From Callipepla californica brunnescens (lineage: Eukaryota > Chordata > Aves > Galliformes > Odontophoridae), in contig JALIRH010000013.1 in the NCBI GenBank assembly GCA_023055505.1, positions 6,200,001 through 6,264,000 on the forward strand: a DNA stretch of 64,000 nt. The letters run 5' to 3'. The notes under the pieces are model-generated. The model was not told where the DNA came from and made no database searches. It worked only from the letters and a program-made list of their open reading frames with translations. The translations under genes and the position numbers were made by a program. Positions 20,701 to 34,638 of the stretch are shown here, piece by piece. Position 1 is the stretch's first letter; each line of letters starts with the position of its first letter.

Positions 20701-23700
20701 ATCACAGACTTTCACCACATAAGGTTAGTTTCCTTTGGAGATTTATTTTTGTAGGGACCACACACATCTGAAAGTCTTTTAAATACCAGTGCTTGTGAGC
20801 CAAAGTCAGCTTACTGCTGGGAGAGTATACCTCCACACAATAGCCGCCCCACTCCTTGCCCTGTAACCATCTGCAGATGCTGTATAGACCATTCTGTAGC
20901 CTGAAACACCGAAAACCTCAGGGAACAGAAGGGACAGAGTTTTCTGCATGTGTAAGGAGGAAAGGTTGGAAGCTGTAGATTCCAACAGGTTTGGCTGGGC
21001 TCCAAGGCCACCTGCAGCAGCCAGAGATTGTGAGGTTCTCACCTGCACCCCACAGCAACAACTCCCCTTGGTTGGGACCCGTCACTCCTCTGGAGACAGC
21101 CTCCAGCTGTGCTTAGTCAATGCTTCTGTACTGCTGCAGCCCCACACCCTTGGCAGATCCCCCTCAACTTGAGATAAACTTACGCTGAAATTTAGGAGAA
21201 AGGGAATCCTCCGAGGGATCAGCAGGAAACATGCTACAAGTGAAAAGGCCATTCCCTGTACCAAAAAACCTTTTAAATATCTGGAAACAATGTGACCCAA
21301 TGAATTAATTCTATCACTCACTGAAGACATTCCCAACACGTTTAGATATGAGAAAGAACTAAAAAGCACAACACACATCCCAAAAATACCTTTTGCATTA
21401 GATTTCATCTGGCTTATTCCCTCCATTCTACAAGCAACAAATTATGTAAATCAATCAGTTTTCCATGACTGAAAACAAATTCCCTGATAGAGAAAATGAA
21501 ACACCCTCAACCAAGGTATGCTTCATAAATCCTGCCACATCCAGGGTTCCACAAGGTAAATTTTGGCAGAAGTTCAGTGACACAGTTTTGCCTCACAGCA
21601 ATTTGCAAACCTTGCAGAAAGTCATGGAAACGTCTGCCTCATGCACTGCCTGTACCCTGGGGGACATGCAGAACCTCACAGAGGATGTCAGCATGTTTTT
21701 GCTGACCAAACTAAGCATGATGTATGGTCTGCAAGTCCCCCAGCCAACGTCACAAATTAAGCCACAAGAAATCTAGCTGTCTCCTTTCTAAAAGGTTGTC
21801 CACGGGCTGCATCATGGCACATAGGAGACTCATGTGCAAGACTACTAATTTCTTGATAACGGACCTGCAAGACTAAAATTTTAAATAAAAGATGAAAAAT
21901 ACCTTCAGTGGCTTTAGGAGACATCAGGAGTGTTTTTAAACTCTGACAAGATGTTCAGCACAGCATTTTACAAAGACTAGAGATATTAAAAGGGCAAATG
22001 ACACCAATCTGGAGCTCTCAGCCTCTGAAGCTCATTTTGAACTTTGGAGTTGAAAGAAACCATGATTGTCCTGTGTGATGGGCAGGGACTACAGGCCTAC
22101 AAAGGTCTCAGAACTTTAAGAGGAGGCAGAGAAAGAGTCATAAACAAGGAAGAAAGGTGAGTTCAGTTTTGAATCATCCCATTCTAATGCGTACAGAAGT
22201 CCCCTTCCTATACAGACCCTTTTTGGTAGTCCCAAAGATTTCTCACGTCCGTATACCACAACACACTGCCCATAGGTGCCTGTGACTGAGGCCCACATTG
22301 TCTTTAGATATGCACCCATTACTAGCAGAGAGCTCACCTTCAGACCCAAATTGTGTTTGTGCCAACACATCTGGCACAGCACAAACGACAAGGCCTTGGG
22401 AAAGCCACAAGGCTCTGAGGAAACCTGTCCACTGGCAGAAGATAGGTATTCAAAGGGTGGATTCTGACTGAGCTCAGCTGCTGTGCAGTGGTGCTGAACT
22501 GCCCACTATATAGTAGAAACAATTGTCATTCAGCTTTCACACCTCACAGCAATCAGAGGTGAGAGAGGAAGCTCTAATGTTTTTATACTCTTCATGAAAA
22601 AAAAAAAAGAGAGCAGAGTAGGGAAACACTTCTTTTGCGCTATTTGAACCACTCTATGAAAGCAATAAGGCAATCTGTTTTATCCTAAAATTTCATGAAG
22701 AACAGTAGTAAATGGTGATTTTTTCACTGCTGCAGATAACAACTAATTTTGCTACTGTTCTTCAGGCTCATTTATCTTTAAGAAATTACTGTTAATCACT
22801 GCTTTAAAATGAAAATGTAACTGCTCAAAATCCCTTACAAATCAGAATACACAAGCACAATAAACGACATTTGTTTAAACACCAGTAAATAGAGATTCTC
22901 TACTTGCACTGATGCAGTCTCATTCTGGAAGGACAGACTTGATACCATCAGTCAGAATGGAAAGAACAATAAAATACACTACAGCACACAAGACCATCAC
23001 CAGCATCTTCAGTCACCTTCCTCCAGCTAGGAGAGCCAGCTCTACAAACACTACAATGAACTACAAATCTGATTATTTTCCCAGATTACTAGCAGGCTTT
23101 GAAAAGCTGGGTCTTGCACACAAGCCAGCAATACCATTTGCTTCTGGTGACAATGCAAGGTCCCTAGAGTCTATCACTACATCCAGGGATTTTAGATACC
23201 TTCTGAGAGTCTACAAAGAGCTACGTGTATGTTTTGTCTTCAAAACAAAGGTTAAGGTATGGGAACACTAAGGCACTGCCTTCCAAATAACAGTACTTAA
23301 AGCACTGAAATGATGATCTGAACTTCTACAGTTCATCTGCTTCCCAGGGTAGGCTTTTCCTTGTCTACAGCATGAACATCAAGAGAAGCATAGCACAGCC
23401 TCCTAATCCATCCATGCCCCTGTACAGACTCACTGGAAATAGGGTTCAGTGGTTCATAACCACTGTTCCCTCCTATGTTACCATCAGCTGAACTAAAAAG
23501 GTTCAGATACTCCTGCAACATGTTTCAGCTCCCAGTGCTGAGTACACATCAAATCCTAGCAGGATGTTACCATACCACCTTTATGTCATTGGCTAATGGA
23601 CAGACAGGTTTACCCACACACACCACAGCCACTATTCTTGTTACATCCACTGGAGAAAGGCAGATCAGCTGACTGCACCCATGCTATAGAAACAAGCCAC

Positions 23701-25784
23701 AGCTGTAAATACTAACAGGCAATTGTTTTGTTCTTTACATTCGTTAAGTGCTTTGCTGCTCTGAGTTGATGTTTTATTCTGTTTTCATTTTGAAAACTAA
23801 ACTGCTTAGCTGCTTAGGTGAGTTATGTTCTTCTAACAATTCAACAAATATTTTCAGCTTGATCCTCAGTTAGTAACCCTGAAAGCAGATGGAGCACTTC
23901 TCAAGTATCTTTCATTTGAGACTGATTCAAGACTGAGTATAATCTGAGTAGTTCTGCGCGTGTCCCCAGGGTGCAGTCATGGCTTGTTTCATTGTGGTCA
24001 CCCTGTGATGATCCAGGCACCAGCACTGCTGATCGGACCGATCTGTGGTCTAATTCTGAGAGCCAGTATTTCAAAGCAGGGCTTGCCTTGCCTTGAGACC
24101 CTATAAATCCCACTCACTTTTGAGTTGGCCATTTTAAAGTTCAACACTGATTCCTTACTTTAAGGTACCTTTCCTATACACCTCTTTGGGATATCCATTT
24201 TAAGTCTCCTTATCTTTTCCATAGAGGTGTGAAAGGGGAACCTGAAGAGAGATCCACTCACAGAGGGAGTAACACGAGCACAGATTGGCTCCCTGTGAGG
24301 TTGGCAGATAGGAAACAGTAAGCCACATAAGAGACTGAACGCATGAGTTCAGTGGACAATGGGTACCTCCACCATGACACACAGAGCAGCAAGGACCTGC
24401 ATAGCAGCCACGAAAGCTCAAGCACCCGCAGCAGTCACTGTCGGGCCCCCCACGCAAACCTCATTCATGCTTTTGGGTCTCTTCCTCGGGCCGTAGGTAT
24501 CCATAGAACAGCAATGATGCCACCCTGTGGTAGAATTGAGCACCAGTAGTGCAAAGTAATCCCCACTCAAGGGCTCATCAGTTTGATGTGCAGCTTTCAA
24601 GTATATTATCTGCTCTCTAAAAAGGAAGGACATAAGGCACCATAAACAGCCGCCGTGCCCCACGAGCAGTGCTGCAGTGCGTGCCATGAAATGCCAAGAA
24701 GGATTTGCAGACATAAGAGCGAGTCCATTTTTTTTATGGATTGCTCTAGCAAAAGAAAGGAATGATCGCTCCCACACTTTGCACCTCCCACCGTCCTTCC
24801 TGCTTTGTGGAAAGGAGTGAGAAGCCAGGCTTTTTGCCTTGATGACTTGCAAGGACACTGCCAGCTCTGAAACATGCTCACTTCCCCTGCGACTTGGTGG
24901 GCAGTAGCATAGCTCTGATTCTTACCCAGCTACTGACAGCCAGATTATACATCGTCATAACAGGCGCTGTCTGTATCGTATCACATTACTTCCTGCCAGA
25001 AGGAGTCACATACAATCAGAAATTCAGGTAAAGCTGAACAATATGGTTAGTATTTAATTACAGTGATTTAATTCAAAGGAACTGATAGCTGATAGACTTG
25101 TTTTAACTTCCTTTCAGCAAATCACTTCCTATACCTGGTTATTTTTCCTACAAGTTTCAGCACACACTGAGCATACGCTTGCATGAACCTAACACCATCT
25201 CAAACATCCTGAACGGTTAGTCAGGGTGGACTGCCACTTCTTGACAATGATGCTGCCAGATTTACACAAAGCTTTCTCAGTTTGCACATTAGGATTAAGT
25301 AATTTAGCATCCCTAAAATGAAAAAGGAACAGATTTGTTCTTGGTTTTGCACATTATAGGATCTTCGAAAGCAGAATGACCCTCGCTGAGATATTGGATT
25401 TTAGCTGTATCTGTGGGGAAACAAATCTCAGAGATGGAGTTATAACTTAGCATGGCATTGAAACTATCTGTGAAGTGACTTGTTTGATTCACATCAGACC
25501 AAAGGAAGGCTTTTCAGAAGCTAATTACTGTTTGTTTCATGTAGCCCATTGGGTGATAAATCATTTCAAATTACAACAGACACCAGACACAGGCTCCCCA
25601 TACAACAGCACAGCTTTCTTTCCCTTAATACAAAGCCTACTAAACTAACACAGGCAATTGGCTAAAGGATTTAGAAAAAGACTTAAATAAAACAAGTTAT
25701 CAGGCATTTACAAGCCAGACCTGCTTCCCCTCATTTTGAAGACACCCTTCCCTTTGCTGCCGCAGAAGGAAGCAGTTAAAAGCA

Positions 25785-25966
25785 GTGCCAGCAGATGGCA
25801 ACCCGCTGAGCCGTGCAGAGCAGCAGCGCGGGGAGCGGCGAGAGGGTCGGGGAAGCTTTGCCCTTTTAATTAAATCTTCGAGGGAGAAGCTAGGAGAGAC
25901 ATCCAGCCGTTTTAAACCCTGCTGCAGCCACACTGTATTACTAACACCCGTGGTGTTACGTAACAC
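25785..25966. promoter_or_regulatory. CpG-rich cluster, candidate promoter or enhancer
   Basis: About a dozen CG dinucleotides fall within 180 bases (AGCAGCGCGGGGAGCGGCGAG region) in a window where CG is rare. It also contains an AT-box, TTTTAATTAAAT, and ends in a perfect 14-bp palindrome at 25953-25966. It could be a first exon or promoter on either strand; no splice donor stands out. Confidence 0.4.
25953..25966. promoter_or_regulatory. perfect palindrome containing TTACGTAA
   Basis: GTGTTACGTAACAC equals its own reverse complement. The core TTACGTAA is the known consensus for PAR-bZIP and NFIL3/E4BP4 factors and is also bound by C/EBP-type dimers. Its position in a CpG-rich cluster makes it a plausible regulatory site. 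Occupancy is inference. Confidence 0.5.
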
Positions 25967-26918
25967 ATTGTGAAAACTTCACTCGCTGCTTAAAATTCTT
26001 AGTGGCTTCTCAATGCTAAAGCATGGGAAGCTCACACAACATGCACGTGGTCATAGATTGCCGTGATTTAACAGTCTCAGTTTTCCTTTATACCTCCAAA
26101 ACCCCTGCAGAGGACCAGTTTTCTTTAAGCAGCACTGTCTGAGGTTTAAATTGTACACTGACAGTTTGGGGAGAATGTAAAGCCTAATGCCCAAAGCACA
26201 TTTTCCTCATGTCTCCACACGTGAGATTTCCTTCTGTCCAGCTCTAGAATAATTCCTAATCTGTGCTGTAAATTACTTCTCAGATATTTCCCTCCTGCCA
26301 ACAACTTATGAAATGGGAGGATTTAACGTTTATGTGCAGATAACATTTGGAATGCTTTAAGCATTTGGAGATTTTTCTAGATTTTTTAAAAGCTAGAGCA
26401 TAGCAGGTTGGGCAGTCCTCACAGAGTTCAAGGAAGAGTTCTTTAGCAGGAGCAATGCTTTAATTTCAGACCAAAGACACAGGACGAGGATCTAGAGGAC
26501 TAGAGCAAATTCAGACAAGCCACAACCCACAATAAGCACACTTTCCATCCTCATCTAAGCTCTTTATACAGAGCCATGAGAAGGATGCTACTTGCTGACC
26601 AGGCCTTGCCAGCCTGACCTTACACAAGCTGAATGCATGCAGAGTATCTGTTCTCTTCAAAGAGGAGTTTAATCTTTCCTAGCGCCTGTGTCTCTGCACC
26701 TACAAAAGGAGAGTTTAGATCTGAAGCTGAAAACTGCTCAGTCTTCACAGCTCTTCAACAAACCCTAAGCCCAGGGCCCATGCTTCAGGAATTTGAGTTT
26801 CCTTGGGAAGAGCTGTGGAACTGAGAAACATTAGTTTTCTCACATACAGAGTGATCAGTACCAAGAAGAACACAGTAAAGAAAGGCTACTGAAGAAGTGA
26901 CCATTTTGGAGTCATTAA

Positions 26919-26936
26919 GGGGGGGGGGGGGGGGGG
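26919..26936. repeat. poly(G) tract, 18 nt
   Basis: Eighteen consecutive G on the plus strand, followed by TGAG. Such a run can form a G-quadruplex and is prone to length error in assembly. Confidence 0.95.
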
Positions 26937-27589
26937 TGAGTTACAGTGAGGAAAGATTACAGCAACATCCTGCTAATTAGCAGGGGAGGAGACAGGAGGT
27001 CCCATTCACTGAACTATTGTTTTTAATTAGGATATGGAGTTATTTCATTGGAAGGCTGCTTTCCATCTTCTCTTCCAGAATACAGATTAGCAGTAAATTA
27101 TTTAATTCACATTGGCCAAATAACTAGCAATTCACGGAGATGCAATTGGATTTCAGAAGACAGATTTTTAATATTCATATCAGCTGCTGTAGCTGCATTT
27201 TCAATCCACTGCAGGATTTAGCAGGCTGTGGATGTCAGAGGTGTCACTGTGTGTTGAGTTTGGGACAGAGCAGTGGGTTGTGTGAGCTCGTGCTGTGACA
27301 GGGGTGGATGATAACTCACCAGCTGTGTTCATGATGTAGGGATAAGAACTCAACAAACCCCAGGCCAAAGAGTATTTGTTAACAGGAACCAACTGCCCAT
27401 CAGTCTCAACTTCACTATTCTCTACCAAACCTCTCCAGTTTAGCCACAATCCAGCAGAGTGTCAACATCCCAGAAGAGGCACCATTTTTAATTACCGCTG
27501 CCCCCACCACACATACGACCTCTGCAGTGCAGTGACTGCTCCACATGCTGTTACTCACTTTCCTGTGGATCACAACTAGCTTCTAAATT

Positions 27590-27612
27590 AAAAACAAACA
27601 AACAAACAAAAA
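27590..27612. repeat. (CAAA)n microsatellite
   Basis: About five CAAA/AAAC units in a row, bounded by short A runs. Confidence 0.9.
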
Positions 27613-30600
27613 CTGGCCTAAACCAGTTTTACCCACAGCATAAGCAAAGTATTGATTAGTTTGGCTCAATTGTCATAAAGTCTCTGCTGCTTATAAAGCA
27701 TTCAGAGATTGTACAATAGGATTCATGAGGAAAGTCAGCAATATACAAGATCTAGTGCCTTGAATCTAAGGAAACAGGATTTTCAGAGCAGTGAAACATA
27801 GAGGACAATATGAGTAAAAGTAACACAATCCTAAGCAAATACCATTAACTTCCTCACACACTGGGATAGGCTGCATCAGACAGTCTGTCGAGAGATTTTT
27901 GTTCCCTTATATTTTTCATACTAGCTGGAAAAAACACCTGTGCTGTGGATAATACTAAGGATAAGCAGTCCTTAAGTCGGGGAGAGGTGCCACTATACCT
28001 TCATTAGAAAACAGCCTGTTCTGTGCCTCAGTCAGGCAGTTTTATGGAGCAGATTTAGAGGAACCTTACTGATAGAGATCTTTACTAGCAGGGAACACAA
28101 CCTTCAGAAACCAGGCATGTAATAATTTATTCTGGTGTCATCATTCCCTGAAGTAAATAGCATTGGATTTGTTTCTGAAATAACTAGCTCATTACCTCAG
28201 CCTGTGGCAGAAGCAAGTGCCAGCCATCTGGAGTGCTAGATGGCCCACTGCCAGCATAGCTGTGATGCTGTGGAAGAAGTGGAGAGCAGGGGTGAGTTAG
28301 AGCAATGAGCACAAGTACAGCACAGACAGAAGGCTGAAGCAAGGGGAGGGACTACACACGAGGAAAAAAAAAAAACTGCTCTTAAAAACTTGTAACTGTG
28401 CCTAAGATCAAGCAGTTGCTGGAAACAAGCTGTTTTCCAGCTATTTGATAGCATAAGGATAGGGAAAGAGATGACCTAGCAATGAAGAATTAATAGAAAT
28501 AAAACAAATAAAATAGTGAAGAGTCAACCCACTATGCTGAGTTGGGAAATGTAAGTTCCCTGACTTGAACTCCAGAGACACAGGAGAACCATCACAGTAT
28601 GGTTTACTGACAGACAGTTTATCTTTCTCACTAAGCAGTCTAGGCTTTGTAATACTTATACAGACCTTGTTTAGAATCCGCTTGACATCTTTAGCTCAAG
28701 TCATAGCACTTTACCATTTTGTTATCTTATTGTGATGCTGTAATATGAAAAGCAGTCATGAGAAACTAGATCTTTGGCACAAAGAGATTTACCAATTTAG
28801 CACATACAAAAACATGATCCAAATTTCCAGTTCTTGGTAACTAAACAGAATAGAAAATAATCTCCAGAATATACTAAGCAACATTATCTCTAGTAAGTGC
28901 TTACATACCATTTAAACAGAGACTTGTCAGCAAGAGCAGGTTGGTTAAAAGCAGAAGCCAGGTGGGGCTGCTTACAGTACTTAAAGGAAATTGGGGGGAA
29001 TCATTTCTGTTTTTTTCCCTAGTGCTTACCAGTATCAAGTTATGGTAGAAGAATTGGAACACTTGAGCACTAAGTGTTACAGCATTTTGCTGCATGGGAA
29101 TGCTGTTTTTCATTCCTACCATTGTGTGTTCTTAAGACCTGGGCTCTTTGTGCTGTAAGGAATGGTAGTCAAAGTCTAGTAAATATAAGAGTCAAGATAA
29201 CTATGTTTGTCTTCTGTTGGTCTAAGAATATAAAGCAACTTGTGGCTCTATCTTCCTGGAAAGTTAAGGCCTTTAGCGTCTCTCCTATCTTTCTTCCAAC
29301 TTTGCCCTCAGGGGAAAGAAAATCACTGTTTAGGAAACTACATGTGAGAGTCATGCCTGCAGAGGGCTAATTCAATATTGCTGTGCCACAGGGCTGTGAT
29401 CCCTTTCTCTGGAAACAGGAGAACAAATCTTTCTTTGTGAGGGACAGGCGAGCTGTCTTTTGGTGGAAACATAAAAAAGACGTTTGACCTTTTCCACAAA
29501 ATCAAAATGTGCTAAATTGGGCTGATTTTAAGGAGGAAACGTTTTATCACCAGACAATCAGGAGACCAACAGATAACACTGCTTTAGTTGGCTACAAGCT
29601 AGAAACATAGGTCAGATCAGAGTTCTCTGGTTCTGTGTCCCATACACAAGAAGACACAGTTCTGATGTCACTGTAAAATGTGAGAAGTAACACTTGGGCA
29701 CAAACATACTCCTGAGTTGTTTGCCAACCCCTTATAGTTAGTGTTTGCCTGCGCTGTGAAGTTTGGGTCACCTTTCTTCTCTACTATAAATTCACAAATA
29801 CTTGTATAATATTTACCATCAAGTACTTCCAAAATGTTTTGCAGTCTTCAGAACCTTGACAGTATCCAGAAGCAATGAATTTCATAGGTTATTTAGAAAC
29901 TTCCAACAGGCATTCACTATATAAACAGGAGTATACAGCGGCAACCACTTTATTCATAAATAGCAACAGGCAGTAATGAGCATCGACACAAAATGAAACA
30001 ACATAATGGGATATGCATTGAAGATGTGGTTGATATTTTTGGCTTCTAGTATTGTCAATACATTCTTTTTCAGTGACAGAAATCTCAAAGATAATGAAAT
30101 TGTTATCGCTGAGAGTTTAAATATCAGCCAGATCCTGTACTTGCTGAGAGCTCAGCCAGCCCTTTCTCACTGCAGGGAATTCACACGTGTAAATGAAAAC
30201 AGAAATGTGGTTCTACATTCTGCACTTCAGAAACTCCTGAACTCAGAAATGTGCAAGGAAAAAGGAGCCCTGTTGTTCAAACAGAATCTCCTGGTGTGGT
30301 TAAGGTATTAAGGAATCTTCTGGATACAGTGAAAGGAAATCTTCAATAACAACTTATAGGCATTTCTATTATGAATCAAAACATTTTGAATTCAGAGGCA
30401 ATGGGTGGCTGGGAGCAAGCCGTTCTGCAGGGAATGTTAACTAAATGGAAGCAGTACTGTGTCCAGTATGACAGATTACAGATGAGGGAGGGGAATCTCT
30501 AGAGTTGTTATGGTTCATTGTATGGGTCATAGAGGCAACTTAGCAAAGATTTCTCAAGTTACCCACAGAGGGAAGGGTTGACAAAGAAATGTCCATCACC

Positions 30601-31237
30601 ATAATCCAAATGATGTGGCAGTTTTTCTCTTTGAGCTTTCTGTATTCCTTGTCCACTCTTGCTTTCAACCCACCAGCTGGGATAGCTTTCATAGTGCTGA
30701 TGAGCACTGGGCGCTATTGCAGTGGCTGGAGATGGTTTGGAGTTGCACTGGTTCCCTAACAGGGAATATAAAGCCTGCCCCAGTCAAGGTACAAAAGATG
30801 GCCCAAGGTCCTCTGGTTAACATAGACCTAACATCCTGGCTATGTAGAATTTACCTTCAGTAGAGTAACAGTTTATGAAAGGAAAAAAGGAATGATTAGA
30901 TACTCAAGTCTCTAGTTGGAACTTTTTATAACATTTCAGTGGGGATTTGGAGCTAATGACCATTATAACACTATGATTTCTAATGCAAATATTTCCAAGG
31001 TTAATCTAAACACATAAACAATAGAAATCATGTCTGCGGCTCTCTTTTCAAGTGGCGCCCTACCTGTACATGCTACATCCCTCTGAGGTAGCTGGACTAT
31101 GCAATGGGAAAAAAAAATCTGCTTGCATTTACACAGGAGCTGTTTAAGCTACAAGGGAAACTGTTAGGTTTTGCAAACCAAGCTTCACTGCTTTTCATGT
31201 CCAAGATGACATTAATTCAAACTTCATCCAGTTATTT

Positions 31238-31254
31238 AAAAAAAAAAAAAAAAA
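31238..31254. repeat. poly(A) tract, 17 nt
   Basis: Run of 17 A followed by GCAAAAAGC. No recognisable retrocopy precedes it. Confidence 0.9.
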
Positions 31255-34200
31255 GCAAAAAGCATAATAAGTCAGGTGAAGGGGTCCCCCAGCTGAGTCC
31301 ATTTTCTCTCCCTACTGCCTGTAGTTAGTGACCAAACAGCAATTATACATTTATATCTTCTTCCAGAAGTGAAGATGCCTCTTCTTTGTGACAGGGTCAC
31401 CAGGACCTCTTCAATGAAAAGCCCGTTTGTTTTGTTTCCCTAAGGTCACCTGTGGTGCAAACAGGACCATGTTTTGATAGTTTCTGCCATCTAATTAAGG
31501 AAGGGTTGTGTGAGTAAGCAGGTAACCTGGGAGCTGGTCTTCTGTGAGCAGGGCAAATTTCATTTGTGCAAACAGAAACCTGGGGCTTACACTGAATTAT
31601 CAAGTGAATTATAGCAACAGATCACTTTCCTTTGGAGTGATTTAATTATCACAGATTTTCCAAATGAAGGGGAGAAAGTAATCAGAGGAGGGACAGAACA
31701 TTTCCTGAAGAAAATGACAGTTTGCCAGTTGCAACCTTCACCTGGAGATGTCAAATCAAGATCATTAAGGGCAGGTGATATGTTGCCATCATTTGTGTTG
31801 CAAAGAACCAGTTTTTCCATGATGCAATACATAGAAATAAATATACAAATCAAAGCATTCAACAGAAAAGAGAGCATGGAGGGCCACTTCTGTTCCTGGA
31901 AGAAAGACAAATGGCCATAATAACATGTATTAAAAGCACATCAGTCAAAAAGATGGGAGAACAAAGAATTAAGTCAGTTTCTTAAGTGGCAAACTGAGGC
32001 ACGGGAAACTAAGAATCTAGGATGAAGCTCAGAGCTGTAGCCTGAAGTGTTATTCAATTTAACAGCAAGTAGGAAAAAATTCTAGGAAAAAAGAATATTA
32101 TGCTATTATAGATACATGCAAGATAAGATAGAAGGTATCCAGACTTCCAGTTCAAACCATCACGGGAAGAAGTCCACAGAAGTCTGCTGTAGCTGGTCTG
32201 TGCCAGCCTAAGAGCAATTCAATGTCCAAAAACAGCAGGATTAAAAAAAAGCCATTCTGACCTTTTAACCACAGCTGCATGAAAATCTGCAGTATCACAC
32301 AGACTTCTGGGAGCAACAGCAGTGCTAAGTAGATAAGAAGAAACAATAGATATCCCAGTATTATGTTTTCATAGAATATTACACCTACAAACAACCCAGC
32401 CTCCTTTCTGACACTGAAGGATAATGGATCATGATCCATCAGTCAATCTTTGATATCCACTTACCAGATCTGCAGTGCTTTTTGAGACAGTCATATTACT
32501 TCACCCATACTCAGAGCTTTTCAGCATCACATTTTGCATTCTGCACAGAAACCCAACCGTGTACCTTCAATGCTAATTCTGAGTTTGTTACCATTATCGC
32601 TTGCTCAAGGCACTTGTATCCAAATCTCAATCAGGAACTCAGTCCAGTTCAGATCTATGTACCATTCAAACCAAACAGATCATATCTTCCCACATTATCT
32701 TTAAGACTGCAATAATTGGCATACTGCTTAGATTTAACCACACTTTATCTCCATGTTTGATCATTGTTGAAAACCTTTCCTTCTGAAAAGGCTCTGCCTT
32801 TTCCTTGCACCACTTCACACTACCAAAGCAATTTTGGGTGGAAGTCAGGAGTAGAATAAACCAAATAACTGGTAAGTTAAAGCCTATGACTTCAGAGATA
32901 GACAAAGAGAAAAGCATTTAAATGGGCTTCTGTCTCTACTGCTGAGTGTTTTCAATAGGAACGCTACTTTATCTGCTTCGTCCTCTCTACCAGACTGGTT
33001 GCCTTTAAGATTGAAGCAGGGACAAAGAGGGTTCAATGTGAGGAAATGAAAATAATGCTCAGGCTATTAGGAACGTAGGGAAGTACTTTGGAGCATTGAG
33101 ACCTGAACAAGATCAGTCTGGAACAACTGGAATGCTGCTTGAATGAGTGGCACTGGAATTTCTCTAGTCACATGCACTCTTCATTTGCTTCTTCGTTGTT
33201 CTTTCAGGCAGGTTAACATGTTTCCCATGCAGGAATCTCATCCTCTTTCTCAGATGAATTACCTGAAGTACCTCAGACACTTCAACATTTCTTGTCAGAC
33301 GCATGAAACAAGTCTTAGATCAGATGGCAGTGAATCTCATATGCCCTGACAGTCACAAGCAAAGAAAATCATTATGTCAGTAGAGCTGAGAAAACCCTCA
33401 GTGTCCCACTACCAGAAAAAAAATAAGATGTGTCTTCAAAAGTGACAGTTCTTACTGCTGAATGTAGAGACAGATGTGCCAAGTTTTCTTCACACAGATT
33501 CCCTCTGAATGGAGCTATTTGTTAGTGGACCTTGCCTTATAATTAAGGTAGGAGACATTGTTTTTCTGTGACAAAGAACACTAAAGAAACAGAAACAACA
33601 TATTTCTTTAAAAAAATGTTTTCCTGCTTGGATGAAATTTTTTCAGGCAGAAAACACTTTATCACAGGCCATGCAGTACAAACTGTGGGTACATCTTATA
33701 CAATATGAAGGTAACTTGTAGAATTATAGCCACTGAAAATGAAATATCTCAAAGTATTAAAAGGTAAGAAATGTTATGGCTAGAAAAGGTAGCAATACAG
33801 ATCTTCACGATACTTGAAATGAGATCAGCTGGAAAAGAAAGATTCAGAGGTTTTAATCCTATTCCAGAGAACACACATGTAGAGTAGTAGAGTTCATTAC
33901 ACTGCAGGTATTCAGACACCTGGACATGACTCAACACAATGGATTTTTAGCTACATCACTACAACTAACAGGAAAAGTTACCAGAGTAATTTTCCAAGTC
34001 AAAATCACTGCAAAGAAAATACACTTGGCCTTTGCTATCTACCCTCCCAATTTATGGCTACTGCTTTATTTGAAAGTAGGCTTCCTGAAGAACTTGTAAA
34101 TACACTGCAGGAAAGAATTTTCACTGTGACAGAGATGAGAGTATTGTTTTGTAGTCTGTGTGTTTGACTTTCCTAACAATTCTGCTTTTAGCAAGATGAG

Positions 34201-34611
34201 ACTATGTTCAACCAAGTTACTGCTGGGAGGCCACAAAACCAGTTGCAGAGAGAAAGGGACAGTGTAATTATAGGTCTTAGAGGACTGCATTCATCCTTTC
34301 TGGCATGGTTTTTCCACCTGCTTACTGCCAGTTGAATAATCACTGCTCACCAGAACACACAGTGGGTGAAAAAGCTGAGTGTGAATTGACTGATATGAGG
34401 TAGCTTCAAGGAGCTCCAACCCAGCACCACAAGCTTCTGGGATGTTCGTGGGGTTATACCTGAAATACAGACATGGATATACCTAGATGCTACTCCAGGC
34501 CAGCAAGAGTGAATCAGACAATAAATTTCTGCGCTGTCCCCAGTTTTGTGACTTAAAAACTAAATGAGGGGCAAGTGAAAGCTTCTTGCATTCTTAGGCA
34601 TTTTTGTTGAG

Positions 34612-34638
34612 TTTTTTTTTTTTTTTTTTTTTTTTTTT
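34612..34638. repeat. poly(T) tract, 27 nt
   Basis: Twenty-seven consecutive T, the longest homopolymer in the window. It could be the tail of a minus-strand retroposed sequence, but the flanks show no recognisable parent and no clear target duplication. Confidence 0.95.

Noticed and set aside
24418..24858. 146-codon minus-strand open frame
   Set aside because: No recognisable domain or motif, overlapping alternative frames, and length compatible with chance.
34612..34638. Poly(T) as the tail of a processed pseudogene
   Set aside because: No recognisable parent gene on the 5' side of the tract and no clear target duplication.
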